Source: Melastoma dodecandrum (taxonomy: Eukaryota > Streptophyta > Magnoliopsida > Myrtales > Melastomataceae). From it: DNA of 64,000 bases. The notes under the pieces are model-generated. The model was given only the letters and a program-made list of their open reading frames with translations, ran no database searches and was not told the origin of the DNA. The position numbers were made by a program, and so were the translations under genes. Location of the stretch: assembly GCA_029817715.1 (NCBI GenBank), contig JARUPY010000391.1, forward strand, positions 62,001 to 126,000. Reading direction: 5' to 3'. Positions 63,939-64,000 of this stretch are shown piece by piece (the stretch's first letter is position 1; each line of letters opens with the position of its first letter).

Positions 63939-64000
63939 GGGAATGGAGCTTACACCACCCGTCCGATCCCCACTGGCAACCGTCGCTCATCGTCTTCTTA

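Overview
This is nuclear DNA from a flowering plant, most likely a eudicot. It has long genes with many GT..AG introns, AT-rich introns, plant-only gene families, and intronic LINE and Mutator-like insertions. The species cannot be named from the sequence.

Layout: (1) 774-22229, minus: a very large gene for a BEACH-domain protein of the plant BCHB type. Its WD40 3' end lies off the left edge. (2) 22230-27078: a divergent intergenic region with a ~705 bp near-perfect foldback element. (3) 27079-31849, plus: a CTR1-like Raf-type (B3) MAPKKK whose catalytic HRD reads HWD. (4) 33021-38216, plus: a three-exon SICKLE-like gene. Its second intron holds a 2.3 kb Pack-MULE that carries a broken, antisense TIME FOR COFFEE gene fragment. 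(5) 38749-41601, minus: a VIN3-like PHD/FNIII protein. (6) 42725-43890, plus: a CER2-like BAHD pseudogene. (7) 44644-48209, plus: a DRMY1-like single-MYB protein with a LINE in one intron. (8) 48508-49975: a second LINE fragment. (9) 50228-57591, minus: a KIN-4C-type kinesin with a 7 bp coding duplication that shifts the frame. (10) 59418-63938, plus: the mu subunit of AP-4.

From memory, the order CTR1-like kinase, SICKLE, CER2, AP-4 mu matches Arabidopsis At4g24480, At4g24500, At4g24510 and At4g24550. This supports the assignments and suggests that the CER2 relic is the positional CER2 gene gone dead. The genes are independent housekeeping or regulatory genes (trafficking, signalling, RNA processing, Polycomb, microtubules), not a pathway cluster.

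Exon limits for CTR1-like, SICKLE, VIN3-like, DRMY1-like and AP-4 mu were traced by hand through splice sites and reading phase. BCHB and KIN-4C were traced only in part. The most notable findings are the Pack-MULE, the foldback family, the kinase HWD change, the CER2 relic and the kinesin frameshift.
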